Of a stretch of DNA of 64,000 bases, positions 63,568-64,000 are shown piece after piece (the stretch's first letter is position 1; each line of letters begins with the position of its first letter). The translations under genes were made by a program, and so were the position numbers. Under the pieces are notes generated by a model, which worked only from the letters and a program-made list of their open reading frames with translations, was not told where the DNA came from and made no database searches. The stretch is taken from assembly GCA_038373885.1 (NCBI GenBank), contig JAWZYV010013004.1, forward strand, positions 147,738-211,737, written 5' to 3'. Source of the DNA: Cheiracanthium punctorium (lineage: Eukaryota > Arthropoda > Arachnida > Araneae > Cheiracanthiidae).

Positions 63568-63957
63568 TTATTCTATAGGGCCATGGGCTCCGGCAGCATA
63601 GGGCAAGGGGGGGGGCAATGCCCCCCCTGGATTTTTGTATGCAGTGTTTTCCCTTGCTTTTTTGTTCTTTCCAACATGATAACCATATGTTAAAGTAGTC
63701 TTTGCCCCCCCCCCCTGGAAAATATTCTGCTGGTGCCCATGTATAGAGGGTCCAAATTGATGACCAATTGATGATTATTCTATAGGGCCATGGGCGCCGG
63801 CATAATAAGGCAAGGGGGGGCAATGCCACCCCTGGATTTTTGTATGCAGTGTTTTCCCTTGCTTTTTTGCTCTTTCCAACATGGTAACCATATGTTAAAG
63901 TAGTCTTTGCCCCCCCCCCTGGAAAATATTCTGCCGGCGCCCATGTATAGGGCTATT
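63568..63957. repeat. Tandem duplication (207-bp period) of a GC-ended MITE-like unit
   Basis: TTGATGATTATTCTATAGGG starts units at 63561 and 63768. In each, CCATGGGC(G/T)CCGGCA at the left mirrors TGC(C/T)GG(C/T)GCCCATG at the right, so the unit has inverted ends, with GCAAGGGGGGG and CCCCCCCTGG inside. The second unit is closer to a perfect inverted repeat. Confidence 0.7.
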
Positions 63958-64000
63958 TTAGGTGGAGATAGGGGTGGGAACTGTCAATACAAAATTTTGT
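63958..64000. other. Right edge of the window
   Basis: GGTGGAGATAGGGGTGGGAA and AT-rich flank, with no feature recognised. Confidence 0.3.

Overview
The window looks like transposon-filled, gene-poor DNA from an invertebrate animal. AT-rich eukaryotic sequence, nested BEL/Pao and Gypsy (K02A2.6-like) retrotransposons, Tc1, hAT/ZMYM1-like and piggyBac-type elements, tRNA-derived SINEs and Helitron-like repeats together point to an arthropod, possibly a chelicerate; the exact group is inference. I found no convincing intact host protein-coding gene and no intact cellular tRNA or rRNA gene. Nearly every long open frame is a piece of a mobile element.

Layout. 1-836: flank with a 230-bp repeat. 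837-7093: a hAT element (transposase on minus) split by a second hAT element (1954-6336), each with target-site duplications (TSDs). 7.2-18.8 kb: a SINE-rich region with two divergent inverted arms (8353-10290 and 16165-18800), several copies of a repeat made of two halves of a serine-tRNA-like sequence, and a 1.49-kb element with AAGCTT-rich ends (14018-15504). 19.8-25.9 kb: a piggyBac-type MITE, then an 8-bp-TSD DNA transposon (20213-25922) holding another (20574-25493), which holds a broken Tc1 transposase and SINEs. 26269-31581: Gypsy-1, with its gag largely replaced by a MITE and its 3' LTR split by an inverted copy of the 1.49-kb element. 32562-35575: an element with ~190-bp inverted ends. 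37433-39949: a Helitron-like element made of a tandem array whose unit is about 148 bp. 41884-48593: a BEL element on minus with nearly identical LTRs. 48602-62326: Gypsy-2, interrupted by a MITE (which itself holds a Helitron-like element) and by a 6.9-kb hAT element (which holds another Helitron-like element, a SINE, a MITE and a THAP-like fragment). 62.3-64 kb: flank with tandem repeats.

The boundaries are supported mainly by paired termini and matching target-site duplications read directly from the sequence, so the order of insertion can be worked out at several places. Coding parts are decayed: frameshifts in Gypsy-1, one stop in Gypsy-2, a deletion removing the reverse-transcriptase catalytic block in BEL, and heavy decay in the hAT and Tc1 transposases. 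The most unusual items are the repeated split tRNA-like module, the nucleosome-length array with CTCF-like motifs, and the AAGCTT-rich element carrying an arginine-tRNA-like segment.
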